Shown here piece by piece: positions 21,506 to 31,038 of a stretch of 64,000 bases of DNA. The notes beneath the pieces are model-generated. The model saw only the letters and a program-made list of their open reading frames with translations. It ran no database searches and had not been told where the DNA came from. How positions within the stretch are numbered: position 1 is the first letter of the stretch; each line of letters opens with the position of its first letter. The DNA comes from Photobacterium arenosum. GTDB taxonomy: Bacteria > Pseudomonadota > Gammaproteobacteria > Enterobacterales > Vibrionaceae. Both the position numbers and the translations under genes were made by a program. The DNA lies in contig NZ_JACYTP010000003.1 of assembly GCF_014841115.1 (NCBI RefSeq), positions 186,001-250,000 of the forward strand. Direction: 5' to 3'.

Positions 21506-21823
21506 ATGAATGACCTGATCAGGGTTGGGTGCATGGCCTATTGGCTGAGTTACGGTCCTGTATGGGCTGCGGGCTTCGCTGAACAGCGCGAACAGTACAA
21601 TGACTGCATACTGGAGTATGTTTCTGCCGCTGAGGAGGCGGCGGCAATTACCTGGCTAACCAATGCCTGTCGTGAACTGTATCTGGATAATATTCTGCTG
21701 ACCGACAAAGACAAACAATACTATCAGTGCCTGCTCGAATTCATGCCGAAATCGAGCAGGCTTGAAGCCACATTGAGTATCAAGCAGGCCTGTCAGGACA
21801 GATACCGTTCTTTCTTACGCTGA
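21506..21823 (+). CDS. Small exported protein with internal duplication, unknown function
   Basis: 105 residues, family not recognised. The N-terminus (about 1-25, ending WAAGFA) looks like a signal peptide. The rest consists of two similar units of about 32 residues: one with DCILEYV ... ACRELY (33-59) and one with QCLLEFM ... ACQDRY (73-100). Each unit has two cysteines about 20 residues apart. Such Cys-containing helical repeats occur in small periplasmic proteins of Vibrionaceae. It converges with znuB, the two stops touching. Coding potential is supported by the repeat and by tight packing against znuB. Confidence 0.65.
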   Translation: MNDLIRVGCMAYWLSYGPVWAAGFAEQREQYNDCILEYVSAAEEAAAITWLTNACRELYLDNILLTDKDKQYYQCLLEFMPKSSRLEATLSIKQACQDRYRSFLR

Positions 21824-22609
21824 TCAGGCCTCTGAGCGTTTTGTCTGGCTGAGCAAAAACAACAAAGCGGCAGAGACGACCACAGATGGGCCCGCCGGGG
21901 TATCATAATGCCATGACAGTAACAGCCCCAGCATCACAGCAATGCAGCCCAGAATTGCGGCAATCACTGCCATACTTTCCGGGCTTTGTGCAAAGCGGCG
22001 CGCTGTGGCTGCCGGAATAATAAGCAAAGATGTGATAATCAGTGCGCCGACAAATTTCATCGCTACCGCAATCACCATACCGACCATCAACATCAGTAAT
22101 AACCGCATCAGATCGACGTTAACCCCTTCAACCTGAGCCAGATCTTCGTTGACTGTCATCGACAGCAGCGGACGCCATAATGCAATCAAAGCGGCCATGA
22201 CCAGCGCACCACCACCGTAAATCCATACCAGATCATTGGTTGTCACCGCCAGCAAGTCACCAAAAAGATAAGCCATCAAATCAATGCGGACATGATCCAT
22301 GAAACTGATTGCGACTAAGCCTAACGACAGCGCACTGTGAGCGAGAATGCCCAGTAACGTGTCAGTAGCGATATAACGCTGCTTTTGTAAACTGACCAGA
22401 ATGACCGCCAGAGTCAGACAGCAGATCACCAAAGCGAGGTTGAGGTTGATATTAAACAAGAAGCCCAGTGCTATGCCCAGTAATGAGGCGTGGGACAGCG
22501 TATCACCGAAATAGGCCATTTTACGCCAGACAACAAAGGAGCCCAAAGGCCCGGCTAATATAGCGATGCCAATGCCGGCGGCAAAGGCGGGTAGCATAAA
22601 TTCAAGCAT
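21824..22609 (-). CDS. znuB: Zinc ABC transporter permease ZnuB
   Basis: Membrane part of the ZnuABC high-affinity zinc importer. 261 residues with about eight hydrophobic segments; ABC-3 family signatures [21 protein letters not shown] and the C-terminal [12 protein letters not shown]. Its start overlaps the end of znuC by eight bases, so the two are co-translated. Confidence 0.96.
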   Translation of the reverse strand: MLEFMLPAFAAGIGIAILAGPLGSFVVWRKMAYFGDTLSHASLLGIALGFLFNINLNLALVICCLTLAVILVSLQKQRYIATDTLLGILAHSALSLGLVAISFMDHVRIDLMAYLFGDLLAVTTNDLVWIYGGGALVMAALIALWRPLLSMTVNEDLAQVEGVNVDLMRLLLMLMVGMVIAVAMKFVGALIITSLLIIPAATARRFAQSPESMAVIAAILGCIAVMLGLLLSWHYDTPAGPSVVVSAALLFLLSQTKRSEA

Positions 22610-23381
22610 TGTTTTTTCCGTGCTGGCATGGACCTACCAGGCTACCGCCCAGATCGTGTTCGTGATTGTGGTGATGGTGATACAGTGCAAGTTGCTCACT
22701 TTGCTGTGTGCCAAAGAGCGCAACATAAGAAGGGTGACAGGTGATCGACTCTGGTTCACCCGAACAGCAGACATGGTGCTGCAGGCAGATGACATGGTCG
22801 GTTTTAGCCATAACCAGATGAAGATCATGAGAAACCATCATTATCGCGCAGTTCAGCTTATCTCTGAGCGACTGAATTAAACTGTAGAGTTCGAGCTGAC
22901 CGTTGACATCGACGCCCTGTACAGGCTCATCAAGCACCAGCAAGTCTGGATTTTGCAAAAGTGCGCGAGACAGTAGCACTCTTTGTGTTTCTCCTCCCGA
23001 CAGGCTGTGCATATTACTGTGTATCAGGTGCGCGCTGCTCGCCAGCGCCAGCGCATCCAGACGTTGCTGGGCGCTGTAACGCCCGCCTAATGCCATAAAA
23101 CGATCAACGGTAAGCGGCAGCGTGTCATTGAGCTGCAGTTTTTGTGGTACGTAGCCAATGCGTAGCCCCGGTGAGCGAATGACTCGGCCAGATGTGGGCT
23201 TGCGCAAGCCGGTAATGACTTTCACCAGCGTGGACTTGCCTGCCCCGTTCGGACCTATCAGAGTGGTGATCTGGCCGCGTTCAAGCTGGAGTGAAACCAG
23301 ATCAAGAATGTGGCGGCCTGAAGCGTTAACAGTAACATTCTGAAGTTCTACCAAAGGTTTGGTGGACATTGTACTGGCCAT
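22602..23381 (-). CDS. znuC: Zinc ABC transporter ATPase ZnuC
   Basis: ATPase of the zinc importer. 259 residues; Walker [10 protein letters not shown], signature LSGGETQRV, Walker [13 protein letters not shown]. The His-rich C-terminus ([10 protein letters not shown]) is typical of ZnuC and may bind zinc. Start at 23381 or at an ATG four codons later (23369); neither has a strong ribosome site. Controlled by the Zur palindrome 33 bases upstream. Confidence 0.96.
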   Translation of the reverse strand: MASTMSTKPLVELQNVTVNASGRHILDLVSLQLERGQITTLIGPNGAGKSTLVKVITGLRKPTSGRVIRSPGLRIGYVPQKLQLNDTLPLTVDRFMALGGRYSAQQRLDALALASSAHLIHSNMHSLSGGETQRVLLSRALLQNPDLLVLDEPVQGVDVNGQLELYSLIQSLRDKLNCAIMMVSHDLHLVMAKTDHVICLQHHVCCSGEPESITCHPSYVALFGTQQSEQLALYHHHHNHEHDLGGSLVGPCQHGKNNA

Positions 23382-23413
23382 AAATGGGTGTGAATCTCGT
23401 TGCTATCGGTTGG

Positions 23414-23428
23414 TGTTATATTATAACA
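23414..23428. promoter_or_regulatory. Zur operator between znuCB and znuA
   Basis: TGTTATATTATAACA is a perfect 7-1-7 palindrome in the 88-base gap between the divergent zinc-import genes and fits the gammaproteobacterial Zur box. One site could repress both directions when zinc is plentiful. Confidence 0.85.
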
Positions 23429-23469
23429 TTATCAAACTTCTTTTCATTGAATATTTTTAGGGTAGGTAG

Positions 23470-24402
23470 ATGTTGCGTTTTCGAGCCTGGTACTTTGCGG
23501 CAATGGTGTTGGTACCCTTTGCGGTTTCAGCAAGCAATGTGCATGTTGTGACCACTGTACATCCGGTGAATCTGATTGTGCAGGAGCTGGTCGAAGGTGT
23601 CGGCCAGAGCGAAACTCTGTTGCCTGCCGGCAGCTCTCCCCATGACTATGCTTTACGTCCATCTGATGTGGAAAAGCTGAAAGCCGCGGATTTGGTGGTT
23701 TGGGTCGGGCCGGAGCTGGAATCTTTTCTGACCAAAATACTCAGTGGCCAGGAAAATGCGCTTTCACTGACCTCGCAAGAGACAATTACTTTCCGGGATT
23801 ATGAAGGCCATGAAGATCATGACGGTCACGAAAGTCATGAAAGTCACGAAAGTAATGGCGGTCACGAAGAGCATGAACATCATCATGATGGCATCGACCC
23901 GCACCTTTGGCTGGGCCCGGATCAGGCAATTCAGGCTGCAAAAGTGATCAGCACTGCATTGATTGAACTGGATCCGTTGAATCGTGCGCAATATGAGGCT
24001 AACCTGTCCCGGTTCATTGTCAGTGTTAATGAAACTGTACAGAACCTGAAAGAGCAGCTCCAGCCTGTGCGTGATAATGGGTACTATGTTTTTCACGATG
24101 CCTATGGCTATTTTGAGGAAACGTTTGGGTTACATAATCTGGGACACTTTACGGTTTCACCGGATCGCCGCCCAGGTGCAAAAACCTTGATCGCTATCCG
24201 CAATACGCTAAAAAAGTCACAGGTTAAGTGTATTTTCAGGGAACCGCAGTTCTCACCTGCGGTCATTAACAGTGTCACAAATGGCAGTGACATCAAAATT
24301 GGAACCCTGGATCCCATGGCAACGGATATTGCCTCTGGCCAGGGAGGTTATGTTCGATTCCTGCAAGAACTCGGACGAAGTTTTACCGAATGTCTTAAAT
24401 AA
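23470..24402 (+). CDS. znuA: Periplasmic zinc-binding protein ZnuA
   Basis: Captures zinc for ZnuBC. 310 residues, signal peptide about 1-21. Zinc ligands expected at His58 (SSPHDYAL), His145 (DPHLWLGP) and a later His in NLGHFTVSPDRRPG. A charged His/Asp/Glu-rich loop at about 112-140 is built from repeated HES and HE units and may act as a zinc collector. A purine-rich ribosome site (AGGGTAGG) directly precedes the ATG. Followed six bases later by mepM. Confidence 0.96.
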   Translation: MLRFRAWYFAAMVLVPFAVSASNVHVVTTVHPVNLIVQELVEGVGQSETLLPAGSSPHDYALRPSDVEKLKAADLVVWVGPELESFLTKILSGQENALSLTSQETITFRDYEGHEDHDGHESHESHESNGGHEEHEHHHDGIDPHLWLGPDQAIQAAKVISTALIELDPLNRAQYEANLSRFIVSVNETVQNLKEQLQPVRDNGYYVFHDAYGYFEETFGLHNLGHFTVSPDRRPGAKTLIAIRNTLKKSQVKCIFREPQFSPAVINSVTNGSDIKIGTLDPMATDIASGQGGYVRFLQELGRSFTECLK

Positions 24403-24408
24403 ATAACA

Positions 24409-25770
24409 ATGAAAATATTTACGGTTGCAGCCCGGCGGTTTTATCAGCTCCCCCGTCAACACCGAATTGCGCTTGCTTCTACATCACTTATCGTTGCGGC
24501 TGCCCTTATGTGGCAGCCTTCTGTCGTCCACTCTCCCTCTTACGGTTCGCGCAGCGAATCGGAACAGCGGCGTGAAGTCCCGCTGCTGTCAGAGGAGCTC
24601 TTGTCACTGTCCGAGCAAAACAGTGAACCGCTTGGTGTTGTGCTTGACCCGGAAGACCCGGACTTTCAGGTTCCCAAAGATGAGCTGGAACAACAGTTGG
24701 ATCAAGCCACTGATGTTGCACATTCCCACAAAGTGTCTTCCGGTGAAACCTTAGGTGAAATTTTCACTCAGTATGCGCTGCCTATTTCAGATATGTACAA
24801 ACTGATTGAGGCAGATAAATCGATCCAGTTTCTACGTGTCGGACAAAGTATTGGCTGGTCGCTGGATGAAGAAGGGCGGATCGGCGAACTGTCCATCGAA
24901 CGCAGTGCGAAACTGACGGATACTTATACCCTGACCTCAAAGGGTTATGAGCATAAGGAAGTGGAGCGCACCGGTGAGTTTAAACCTGTACGTTTAACCG
25001 GACGTGTTTCCGGCAGCTTCTATCAGTCGGCCCGCTCTGCCGGTCTGTCACCGACGCAAATTCAGACCCTGGTCAAAGCGCTGCAGTGGCGGTTTGATTT
25101 AGGTAAAGAAGCCCGCAAGGGCGACCGCTTTGCGATTACGCTTGAACGTGAATTTATTGACGGAAAAGCGGTGGGTCAGGGTGAGGTGAAGGCTCTGTAT
25201 TATATGAATCGTAATCAGGAACTGTTTGCCATGCGTTATGACGATGGTGAGTTTTATGACGAAGAAGGCCGAAGCCTGAACCGGGCGCTGAACCGATATC
25301 CGACTCAGAAACGTTTTCGGATCAGTTCATCGTTTAATCCCCATCGCAAGCATCCCGTCACCCACAGAGTCTCGCCACATAACGGTACTGATTTTGCAAC
25401 GCCTGTCGGCACACCTGTGGTTGCGACAGGCGATGGCGTGGTAGTTAAAGCGCAAAAACATGCTTTGGCGGGTAATTTCATTATGATCAAGCATGGTCGG
25501 GAATACTCAACCCGCTACCTTCATCTGAGCAAGATACTGGTAAAAGTCGGTCAGAAAGTTCGTATGGGTGACAAAATCGCACTGAGTGGGAATACCGGAC
25601 GTTCCACGGGACCGCATCTTCATTATGAGTTGCTGAAATACGGACGTGCAGTGAACGCCATGAAGGTACCGCTGCCTCAGGCTGAGCCTGTGCCTAATAA
25701 AACCCGGACCGATTATCGTAAACTGGCGAATCGGGAACGGCAGAACCTGCTGGCGGTTATGCCGGGGTAA
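24409..25770 (+). CDS. mepM: Murein DD-endopeptidase MepM
   Basis: Cuts peptidoglycan crosslinks so the wall can expand. 453 residues: N-terminal membrane/signal segment about 18-38, a LysM-type domain about 108-155, and a LytM/M23 peptidase domain from about 300 with the zinc motif HNGTDFATPVGTPV (HxxxD) and HLHYEL. Zinc enzyme placed next to the zinc-uptake gene znuA, as yebA is in E. coli; likely to be partly co-transcribed. Confidence 0.94.
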   Translation: MKIFTVAARRFYQLPRQHRIALASTSLIVAAALMWQPSVVHSPSYGSRSESEQRREVPLLSEELLSLSEQNSEPLGVVLDPEDPDFQVPKDELEQQLDQATDVAHSHKVSSGETLGEIFTQYALPISDMYKLIEADKSIQFLRVGQSIGWSLDEEGRIGELSIERSAKLTDTYTLTSKGYEHKEVERTGEFKPVRLTGRVSGSFYQSARSAGLSPTQIQTLVKALQWRFDLGKEARKGDRFAITLEREFIDGKAVGQGEVKALYYMNRNQELFAMRYDDGEFYDEEGRSLNRALNRYPTQKRFRISSSFNPHRKHPVTHRVSPHNGTDFATPVGTPVVATGDGVVVKAQKHALAGNFIMIKHGREYSTRYLHLSKILVKVGQKVRMGDKIALSGNTGRSTGPHLHYELLKYGRAVNAMKVPLPQAEPVPNKTRTDYRKLANRERQNLLAVMPG

Positions 25771-25774
25771 CAAA

Positions 25775-25805
25775 GAAAAAACGCATCGTTTGATGCGTTT
25801 TTTTA
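25775..25805 (+). terminator. Rho-independent terminator after mepM
   Basis: ACGCATC (25781-25787) pairs with GATGCGT (25792-25798), A run before, T run after. Confidence 0.9.
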
Positions 25806-25897
25806 CTTTATAGACTGTGTGTCGCACCGATGGGGCCTGGCCCTCGTGCGTGTAGTGCTGGAGTTATTAACGTCTCGGTCGCTGTTCGCTGAGCTAT

Positions 25898-26326
25898 TTA
25901 TGCTGGCGTAAAGCCGTTTACTTGGCCGAACAGTAATTGCAATCGTTCAACCAGTTGTTGTTGCTCATCTTCGCTGTGCAGGCTGCCGTCGGTATTTCCC
26001 CAGACAGGTCCTGGCCAGGCAATATCTGTCGTAAAGCGGGCGATATGATGGACATGAAGCTGCGGCACTAAATTGCCTAAGGCGCCGATGTTGATTTTAT
26101 CGGGGCTGAAATAGGTCTCAAGCAGTTGGGCGGTTGAGCTGGATTCTACCATCAGCTGCTGTTGATCCACGGCAGACATATGGTGAATCTCACGTAATGC
26201 GTCATATCTGGGGACCAGAATCAACCAGGGACCAATGGCTTCTTTTGACAGCAGCACACGGCAAAGCGGTAAGTCGCCAATCCACTGAGTATCCGCGCTT
26301 AGTCTCGGATGAAGGGTGAAACTCAT
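25898..26326 (-). CDS. HIT-family hydrolase
   Basis: 142 residues of the histidine-triad nucleotide hydrolase/transferase superfamily, with the signature NLVPQLHVHHIARF. The first triad position appears as Gln (QxHxH), while the catalytic central His remains. The ending WPGPVWGN is typical of this proteobacterial branch. Substrate unknown. The ATG at 26326 has AAGGA at normal spacing; a longer frame start upstream is not supported. Divergent from the DUF924 gene. Confidence 0.85.
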   Translation of the reverse strand: MSFTLHPRLSADTQWIGDLPLCRVLLSKEAIGPWLILVPRYDALREIHHMSAVDQQQLMVESSSTAQLLETYFSPDKINIGALGNLVPQLHVHHIARFTTDIAWPGPVWGNTDGSLHSEDEQQQLVERLQLLFGQVNGFTPA

Positions 26327-26490
26327 GGAAATATTCCTTCTTTCTATTAAGTGCTTCACAAGTCAGCTATCAGGCTACAACAAAAAGCCATCGCACCGAG
26401 CAAGCTCACCCTAGGATAAACTAGAACGTATAAGCACGAAAGCGGCTTAATTATCTCAGAGTTATTGTTATGAACAAGCAGGAGGAAACC

Positions 26491-27090
26491 ATGGCAGAGT
26501 GTGAGGAAGTGCTTACCTATTGGTTCGGAAATCTCAAAGGGGAAGTTACCGAACTAGATAAACAGGCACTGTGGTTTAAAGGCGGGGATGCAGTAGACTG
26601 TGAAATCACCGAACGTTTCAGGGATCTGGTCAGCCGTGCTGGTCGGGGTGAATTGAATGCGTGGACAGAAACGCCTAAGGGGACGCTGGCGCTGATTATT
26701 TTGCTTGATCAGTTCAGTCGTAACATCTATCGGGGTTTGGCAGCCGCTTTCCGCTATGATTCATTGGCACAGGCCATATGTAAACGCGGACTGGCGAAGA
26801 ATTTTGATCGTGCGTTAGCCCCTATTGAGAGAGTGTTCTTTTATTTGCCGTTAGAGCACTCAGAAGCATTGGAAGATCAGGAAGAGAGTGTGTTTCGTTT
26901 TGACCAATTGCGGCAGGAGGTCATGAAAGAGCATAAGCCAGAATTTGACGACTTCTATCAGTACGCTGTCAGTCATTTCCAGGTCATCAAAGATTTCGGC
27001 CGCTTTCCGCACCGCAATGCCGTTTGCGGCAGATTATCGACACAAGATGAGATCAGCTATCTGCATCATGGCCCGAGATACGGGCAGTAA
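26491..27090 (+). CDS. DUF924 family protein
   Basis: 199 residues, DUF924 (TPR-like helical) family. Seen: VLTYWFG at the N-terminus, LALIILLDQFSRNIYRG, FFYLPLEHSE and FGRFPHRNAVCGR. Function unknown. The ATG at 26491 follows a full AGGAGG, clearly better than the in-frame ATG 21 bases before. Converges with the diguanylate cyclase with a five-base gap. Confidence 0.9.
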   Translation: MAECEEVLTYWFGNLKGEVTELDKQALWFKGGDAVDCEITERFRDLVSRAGRGELNAWTETPKGTLALIILLDQFSRNIYRGLAAAFRYDSLAQAICKRGLAKNFDRALAPIERVFFYLPLEHSEALEDQEESVFRFDQLRQEVMKEHKPEFDDFYQYAVSHFQVIKDFGRFPHRNAVCGRLSTQDEISYLHHGPRYGQ

Positions 27091-27095
27091 ATGGG

Positions 27096-28148
27096 TTATA
27101 AGACAGGCAGTACCCGGTTCCGGCCAAGATTTTTTGCCTGCAGCAGATACTTGTCGGCTCTGGCCAGCACTGCCAGACCGTTTTCTTTTCCTGTTTGTTC
27201 TGCAATGCCAAACGATGCAGTAATAGAGCTGACGGTATTTCCCGATTGTTTGTCCTGCACGGCAATGCCGGAGAGGGTTTTACGTAATTTTTCTGCTTTG
27301 TCTCTGCTTTGTTGCAGGTTAGTGCCAGGTAAGATAATAACGAACTCTTCGCCACCGTAGCGATAGGCCTGCATACCTTGCTCGCACCAGAATTGAAGGT
27401 GGCGGGCAACAGAGCAGAGTACTTTATCGCCCATTAAATGGCCAAATTCATCATTGAAGGTTTTAAAGTTATCAATATCCAGCAAGACCAGACTGAAAGG
27501 TGTGCCGTGCTGGATACAACTGCTGAGGTCTTGCTGAAAGGCGCGTCGGTTGAGTAGTCCGGTCAAGGGATCTTCGTTGGCACATTTGAGGCTGTCTTTC
27601 AGAGCTTTTCTCAGATTCTCAATTTCTTTATTAGCGTTTTCCAGTTGCTGGTTCATAAGCGTACTGGATTGATGCATGTGTCTGGATTCATCCAGTAATT
27701 CTTGTACCAAATCATTGGCTTCGTGCACGTTGACACCCTGATCGGCTTTCTGGCTCAGCCGCTGGCAGGTCCGGGATAACGCTTGATGGAATGCCTGCGT
27801 TTCTTTTTGAGATCCGTTCATGGTGTGGCAAAGTTCATCCATGATGGCTTGCAGGCTATGGCTTACCTGCCCTTGCTCACTGGCAGGGTGATGAGCCAGA
27901 TGGGTTCGGTAAAGCGAATCACTCAGGCTGGGAGGACAATGCCCGTATTGCGCTAAACTCTGGTCTATGGCCTGAGTGAGAATCGGATTCTGATTCGTGG
28001 TATAGCTGTACCACAGTGCGTAATTCACCGGTGTCGTCGGGACTTTATGCTTGATCATCAGTGGAATGGCTTTACGCAAGGTTTGAGTTGACGTGAGAAA
28101 TTCGTCAGTCATACCGTCGTCGGTTTCGTGTGAGTCATTGAGGCTCAT
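27096..28148 (-). CDS. GGDEF-domain diguanylate cyclase
   Basis: Predicted to make c-di-GMP from two GTP. 350 residues. The N-terminal part (about 10-130) is a cytoplasmic sensor-like region with ALWYSYTTNQNP, common in this group; a helical coiled-coil linker covers about 140-190; the GGDEF domain runs from about 195 to the end with DPLTGLLNRRAF, DIDNFKTFND and active-site GGEEF (about 265-269). No RxxD inhibitory-site motif is seen just before GGEEF. No membrane segment. Start at ATG 28148; an upstream TTG is less likely. Confidence 0.9.
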   Translation of the reverse strand: MSLNDSHETDDGMTDEFLTSTQTLRKAIPLMIKHKVPTTPVNYALWYSYTTNQNPILTQAIDQSLAQYGHCPPSLSDSLYRTHLAHHPASEQGQVSHSLQAIMDELCHTMNGSQKETQAFHQALSRTCQRLSQKADQGVNVHEANDLVQELLDESRHMHQSSTLMNQQLENANKEIENLRKALKDSLKCANEDPLTGLLNRRAFQQDLSSCIQHGTPFSLVLLDIDNFKTFNDEFGHLMGDKVLCSVARHLQFWCEQGMQAYRYGGEEFVIILPGTNLQQSRDKAEKLRKTLSGIAVQDKQSGNTVSSITASFGIAEQTGKENGLAVLARADKYLLQAKNLGRNRVLPVL

Positions 28149-28197
28149 TGCAACATTCCATGTAACAGAAAAAGGCCGGTATCCAAAAATTTGTGCC

Positions 28198-28232
28198 AAA
28201 AAAAAGCCTTCTAAGGATACCTCAGAAGGCTG
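28198..28232 (-). terminator. Rho-independent terminator after argS
   Basis: On the minus strand AGCCTTCT and AGAAGGCT (complement of 28224-28231 and 28205-28212) form a stem followed by a run of eight T. It separates argS from the diguanylate cyclase. Confidence 0.9.
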
Positions 28233-28279
28233 TGCATGTTTAGCTTTGCTTAATTAGATAAATGTGATGTTCTGCCAGA

Positions 28280-30010
28280 TTACATACGTTCCAGTGTGTC
28301 AATACCCAGTAAATCCAGACCTTGTTTGATGGTTTTCGCTGTCAGCAGCGCCAGTTTCAGACGGCTGTGCTTGACCGGTTCATCGGCATTCAGAATCGGG
28401 CAGGCTTCATAGAAGCTGGAGAAATTCCCCGCCAGCTCAAACAGGTAGCTGCACATAACATGCGGATGGCCTTCACGGGCCACGGTTTCCACGGCTTCTT
28501 CAAATTGCAGCAGTTTTGACAGCAGCACTTGCTCTTTCTCGCCATTGATCACAACTGGGTGTGTCAGCTCACTTTCGTTCAGGCCTGCGCGTTTAAATAC
28601 AGAAATGACACGGGTGTAGGCGTATTGCATGTAAGGTGCTGTATTGCCTTCGAAGGCCAGCATGTTCTCCCAGTCGAACACGTAATCTGTGGTACGGTGT
28701 TTGGACAGATCAGCATACTTCACCGCGGCCATGGCGACGGTCGATGCAATCTTGGTTTTCTCAGCCGCATCCAGCTCAGGGTTCTTCTCTTCGATCAGTA
28801 CCTTAGCGCGTGATTCTGCTTCATCCAGCAGATCAGCCAGACGAACGGTACCGCCAGAGCGTGTTTTGAACGGACGACCGTCTTTACCCAGCATCATACC
28901 GAAAGCGTGGTGCTCCAGCGACACATCGTCAGGGATGTAACCTGCTTTGCGGACAATCGTCCATGCCTGCATCAGGTGTTGGTGCTGGCGTGAATCGATA
29001 AAGTAAAGCACCCGGTTGGCATTGAAATGCTCGTAGCGGTATTTCGCACAGGCAATATCCGTGGTTGTGTACAGGAAACCGCCGTCACGTTTCTGGATGA
29101 TAACCCCCATAGGCTCACCATCTTTGTTTTTGAACTCATCCAGGAAAACAACCTGAGCGCCATCGTCTTCTACGGCCAGCCCCTTCGCTTTCAGATCGGC
29201 GACAATCCCTGCCAGCATATCGTTGTACATGGACTCGCCCATCACATTGTCACGGGTCAGGGATACATTCAGACGATCATAGTTATACTGGTTTTGCTCC
29301 ATGGTCACGTCGACCAGTTTCTTCCACATATCAGCACAGTACTGATCGCCACTTTGCAGCTTCACTACATAGTTACGGGCGCGTTCTGCAAAGGCTTCAT
29401 CTTCATCGTACAGTTTTTTCGACTCACGATAAAAAGCTTCCAGATCAGCCAGTTCCATAGAGATCTCGCCAGATTCTTGCTGAACACGTTCCAGGTTGGC
29501 AATCAACATGCCGAACTGAGTTCCCCAGTCGCCTATGTGGTTGGCGCGAATGACGTTATGTCCCAGAAACTCCAGTGTACGAACCACAGCATCACCAATG
29601 ATGGTGGAGCGCAGGTGACCAACGTGCATTTCTTTGGCAACATTGGGTGCCGAATAGTCGACAACGATATTTTGTTTTTCCTGCGTGGCCACACCCAGGC
29701 GGGCATCAGTCAGTGCCGCTTCTGCACGCTCGGCCAGCCAGGTTTTATTCAGAAAGATGTTAATGAAACCAGGACCGGCGATCTCGACTTTCTCTGCGAT
29801 ATCGCCCAGATCGAGTTGATCGATGACTTTTTGTGCAAACTCGCGCGGGTTAGCTCCCAGTTTTTTCGCAACACCCATCACACCGTTGGCCTGGTAATCA
29901 CCGAACTGTGCTTTGGCTGACTGACGAACAGCTGCCGGGCTGCCTGCCGGGGCACCGGCCGCTTCGAGCGCCAGGGAAACTTTATCGTTAATGAGTGCTT
30001 GAATGTTCAC
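28280..30010 (-). CDS. argS: Arginyl-tRNA synthetase
   Basis: Charges tRNA-Arg. 576 residues (E. coli 577). The HIGH-type motif appears as [12 protein letters not shown] and the class I synthetase core follows with [12 protein letters not shown] and [18 protein letters not shown] in place of KMSKS, normal for ArgRS. The C-terminus ends IDTLERM. The start is GTG at 30010, giving [11 protein letters not shown], with AGGA seven bases upstream; a longer upstream frame is not supported by the family. Confidence 0.97.
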   Translation of the reverse strand: MNIQALINDKVSLALEAAGAPAGSPAAVRQSAKAQFGDYQANGVMGVAKKLGANPREFAQKVIDQLDLGDIAEKVEIAGPGFINIFLNKTWLAERAEAALTDARLGVATQEKQNIVVDYSAPNVAKEMHVGHLRSTIIGDAVVRTLEFLGHNVIRANHIGDWGTQFGMLIANLERVQQESGEISMELADLEAFYRESKKLYDEDEAFAERARNYVVKLQSGDQYCADMWKKLVDVTMEQNQYNYDRLNVSLTRDNVMGESMYNDMLAGIVADLKAKGLAVEDDGAQVVFLDEFKNKDGEPMGVIIQKRDGGFLYTTTDIACAKYRYEHFNANRVLYFIDSRQHQHLMQAWTIVRKAGYIPDDVSLEHHAFGMMLGKDGRPFKTRSGGTVRLADLLDEAESRAKVLIEEKNPELDAAEKTKIASTVAMAAVKYADLSKHRTTDYVFDWENMLAFEGNTAPYMQYAYTRVISVFKRAGLNESELTHPVVINGEKEQVLLSKLLQFEEAVETVAREGHPHVMCSYLFELAGNFSSFYEACPILNADEPVKHSRLKLALLTAKTIKQGLDLLGIDTLERM

Positions 30011-30403
30011 ACGTCTATCCTTTAAATCGGTCTGTAGCCTGACAGGCAGGCAAAAGTCTTGGGTATTCAATAAGCTATGCAGTTACGTCTTACACCTGAA
30101 CCGGTCAGAAGCGTGGTCAGCAATACACCAGAAAAGGTGAAAACAACCCTGTCTGATGTTTTTAAAAAGGTCATCCGGGTAGTGCTGACGGGAGCTTGCT
30201 GGCTGCAAAGGCGGCTGCATGGATACTAAAAATAGTTAGCCGTAATAATACCCATAAACACAGGGCAGTTGGCAAGGTGAAAAGGCGATAGAAGCTGAAA
30301 TTTTTCTCATTGCAATGGCTGGCTGAAGGCTTGTTGCTCAAGGCTTTTGCTGGCAAAGATTCTGTGGATAATGGGTGACCTGAGATCAGTGAGGAGAAAT
30401 CAC
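30011..30403. other. Divergent spacer argS/yecM
   Basis: 393 bases between the two divergent starts. Open frames inside it have no recognisable product and no ribosome site. Presumably carries both promoters; no operator recognised. Confidence 0.4.
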
Positions 30404-30985
30404 ATGCAAGATTTACTGCAGGCAAATCTGCAACCGGAGCAGATGCTGGCACAATTACCTGAATTTATGGGTAAAATTGAGAGGCTTGCTGAACTACTGG
30501 GGTTGGATCTTTCAGCCTGTCAGGCAGACCACATTGCCCTGCGCGTAAATAGTACTGCGTTAGCGACGGCATTGCATCAGGCATGGCTGGCATACGGTGA
30601 AGAGTGGTCAACCAATGTGATCAATGGTCGTCCTATTGTTGTGATTGGTTTTCATCAGCCTGTGCAAGCGGGCCAATGGCAGATTGAAGCACTGGAGCTG
30701 CCTTACCCGGGCGATAAAGCATACCCGGTTCAGGGGTGGGAGCATGTTGAATTTGTGGTGCCTTGTCAGGCGTCCACCACAGAGGAATTAAAAGTGGTTC
30801 TGGATGCGCGTTTTCCCGGATTGGACTGGGACAACTTGAAGCAAGCCGGTATTGATGTGAAAGCAAGTTCACCGGCAGGAGAGAAAGAGCGGCTGGCTAA
30901 CCCGACCTTTGCGTTTAAGAAGGACGGGGTATGCATTAAGCTGCACCCGTGTTCGCTGAAAGCTGTGATTGAGAGTGAAGGCTGA
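30404..30985 (+). CDS. yecM: VOC-like protein YecM
   Basis: 193 residues, YecM family with a vicinal-oxygen-chelate type fold; predicted metal-binding, activity unknown. Seen: ADHIALRV, GWEHVEFVVP and the end FKKDGVCIKLHPCSLK. The ATG at 30404 follows GAGGAG. Next to argS as in E. coli, but divergent from it. Confidence 0.88.
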   Translation: MQDLLQANLQPEQMLAQLPEFMGKIERLAELLGLDLSACQADHIALRVNSTALATALHQAWLAYGEEWSTNVINGRPIVVIGFHQPVQAGQWQIEALELPYPGDKAYPVQGWEHVEFVVPCQASTTEELKVVLDARFPGLDWDNLKQAGIDVKASSPAGEKERLANPTFAFKKDGVCIKLHPCSLKAVIESEG

Positions 30986-31038
30986 TCTGAGCCATAAAGC
31001 CAGGGCGGAGAAGCGATGAACACTTTTCCGCCACAGGT

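Noticed and set aside
23806-23892. Tandem repeat-like tract, first read as a microsatellite
   Set aside because: It encodes the His-rich zinc-collecting loop normal for ZnuA.
29027-29920. 297-codon plus-strand frame opposite argS
   Set aside because: It is an antisense shadow of argS, which is a full-length, fully conserved gene.
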